DNA of 5,471 nt from Desulfobacteraceae bacterium. Its GTDB lineage: Bacteria > Desulfobacterota > Desulfobacteria > Desulfobacterales > UBA11574. Location of the stretch: the NCBI GenBank assembly GCA_029857875.1, contig JAOUGB010000190.1, positions 1 through 5,471 of the forward strand, in the 5' to 3' direction. The notes under the pieces were generated by a model. That model had not been told where the DNA came from, did not search any database, and saw only the letters and a program-made list of their open reading frames with translations. Both the position numbers and the translations under genes were made by a program. Of this stretch, positions 5,425-5,471 are shown piece by piece (position 1 is the first letter of the stretch; each line of letters opens with the position of its first letter).

Positions 5425-5471
5425 TGGCGCATACCGAAATCGCATCTTTAAAAGAAATTGCAGATTTTGTG

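Noticed and set aside
5414..5471. Possible partial gene at the right edge (plus-strand KELAHTEIASLKEIADFV, or short minus-strand frames)
   Set aside because: The plus frame is preceded by TAG and has no good start or ribosome site. The minus frames give fewer than 25 residues with no recognisable motif. Too little sequence to support a call.

Overview
The window looks like a piece of a chromosome from a Gram-negative bacterium, most likely in the Desulfobacterota/deltaproteobacterial range. That placement is an inference. It rests on moderate GC, a type IV (pseudo)pilin gene behind a sigma-54-like promoter, a long-form PurQ, an ACT-containing threonine ammonia-lyase, and intergenic clusters of CTAAAGT-like repeats that I associate from memory with that group. 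No rRNA or tRNA gene is present to fix the taxonomy.

Layout, left to right: (1) the 5' part of a GspH/FimT-type pseudopilin gene runs leftward off the window edge (1-217), preceded by a -24/-12 type promoter (245-261). (2) purQ, the glutaminase subunit of FGAM synthetase, is on the minus strand (476-1294), with an AT-rich terminator-like hairpin after it (431-458) and a good sigma-70-like promoter before it (1371-1400). (3) A 288-bp gap between purQ and the next gene holds two inverted clusters of a short repeat (1330-1512). (4) A 409-residue protein of unrecognised family (1583-2812, plus strand) is built as two copies of a zinc-ribbon plus aromatic-WR module. (5) Convergent with it, 36 bp away, lies threonine ammonia-lyase (2849-4054, minus). 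(6) The 453-bp gap from 4055 to 4507 contains a 218-bp palindromic, MITE-like element with perfect 27-bp terminal inverted repeats (4121-4338), then a probable promoter. (7) A glycerophosphodiester phosphodiesterase-family gene (4508-5314, plus) ends at a terminator-like hairpin. (8) The last 130 bases hold no gene I can support, but they carry a 35-nt segment closely related to the interior of the palindromic element (5390-5424).

The genes do not form one operon or pathway. They read as independent housekeeping and accessory units: purine synthesis, amino-acid catabolism/isoleucine precursor supply, phosphodiester turnover and pilus assembly. Repeat-rich intergenic DNA separates them. The most unusual items are the palindromic element with its second partial copy, the inverted repeat clusters that extend into the predicted purQ leader, the internally duplicated zinc-ribbon protein, and a pilin-like protein with Gln in place of the near-invariant Glu5. 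I did not find a clear new defence or enzymatic system.
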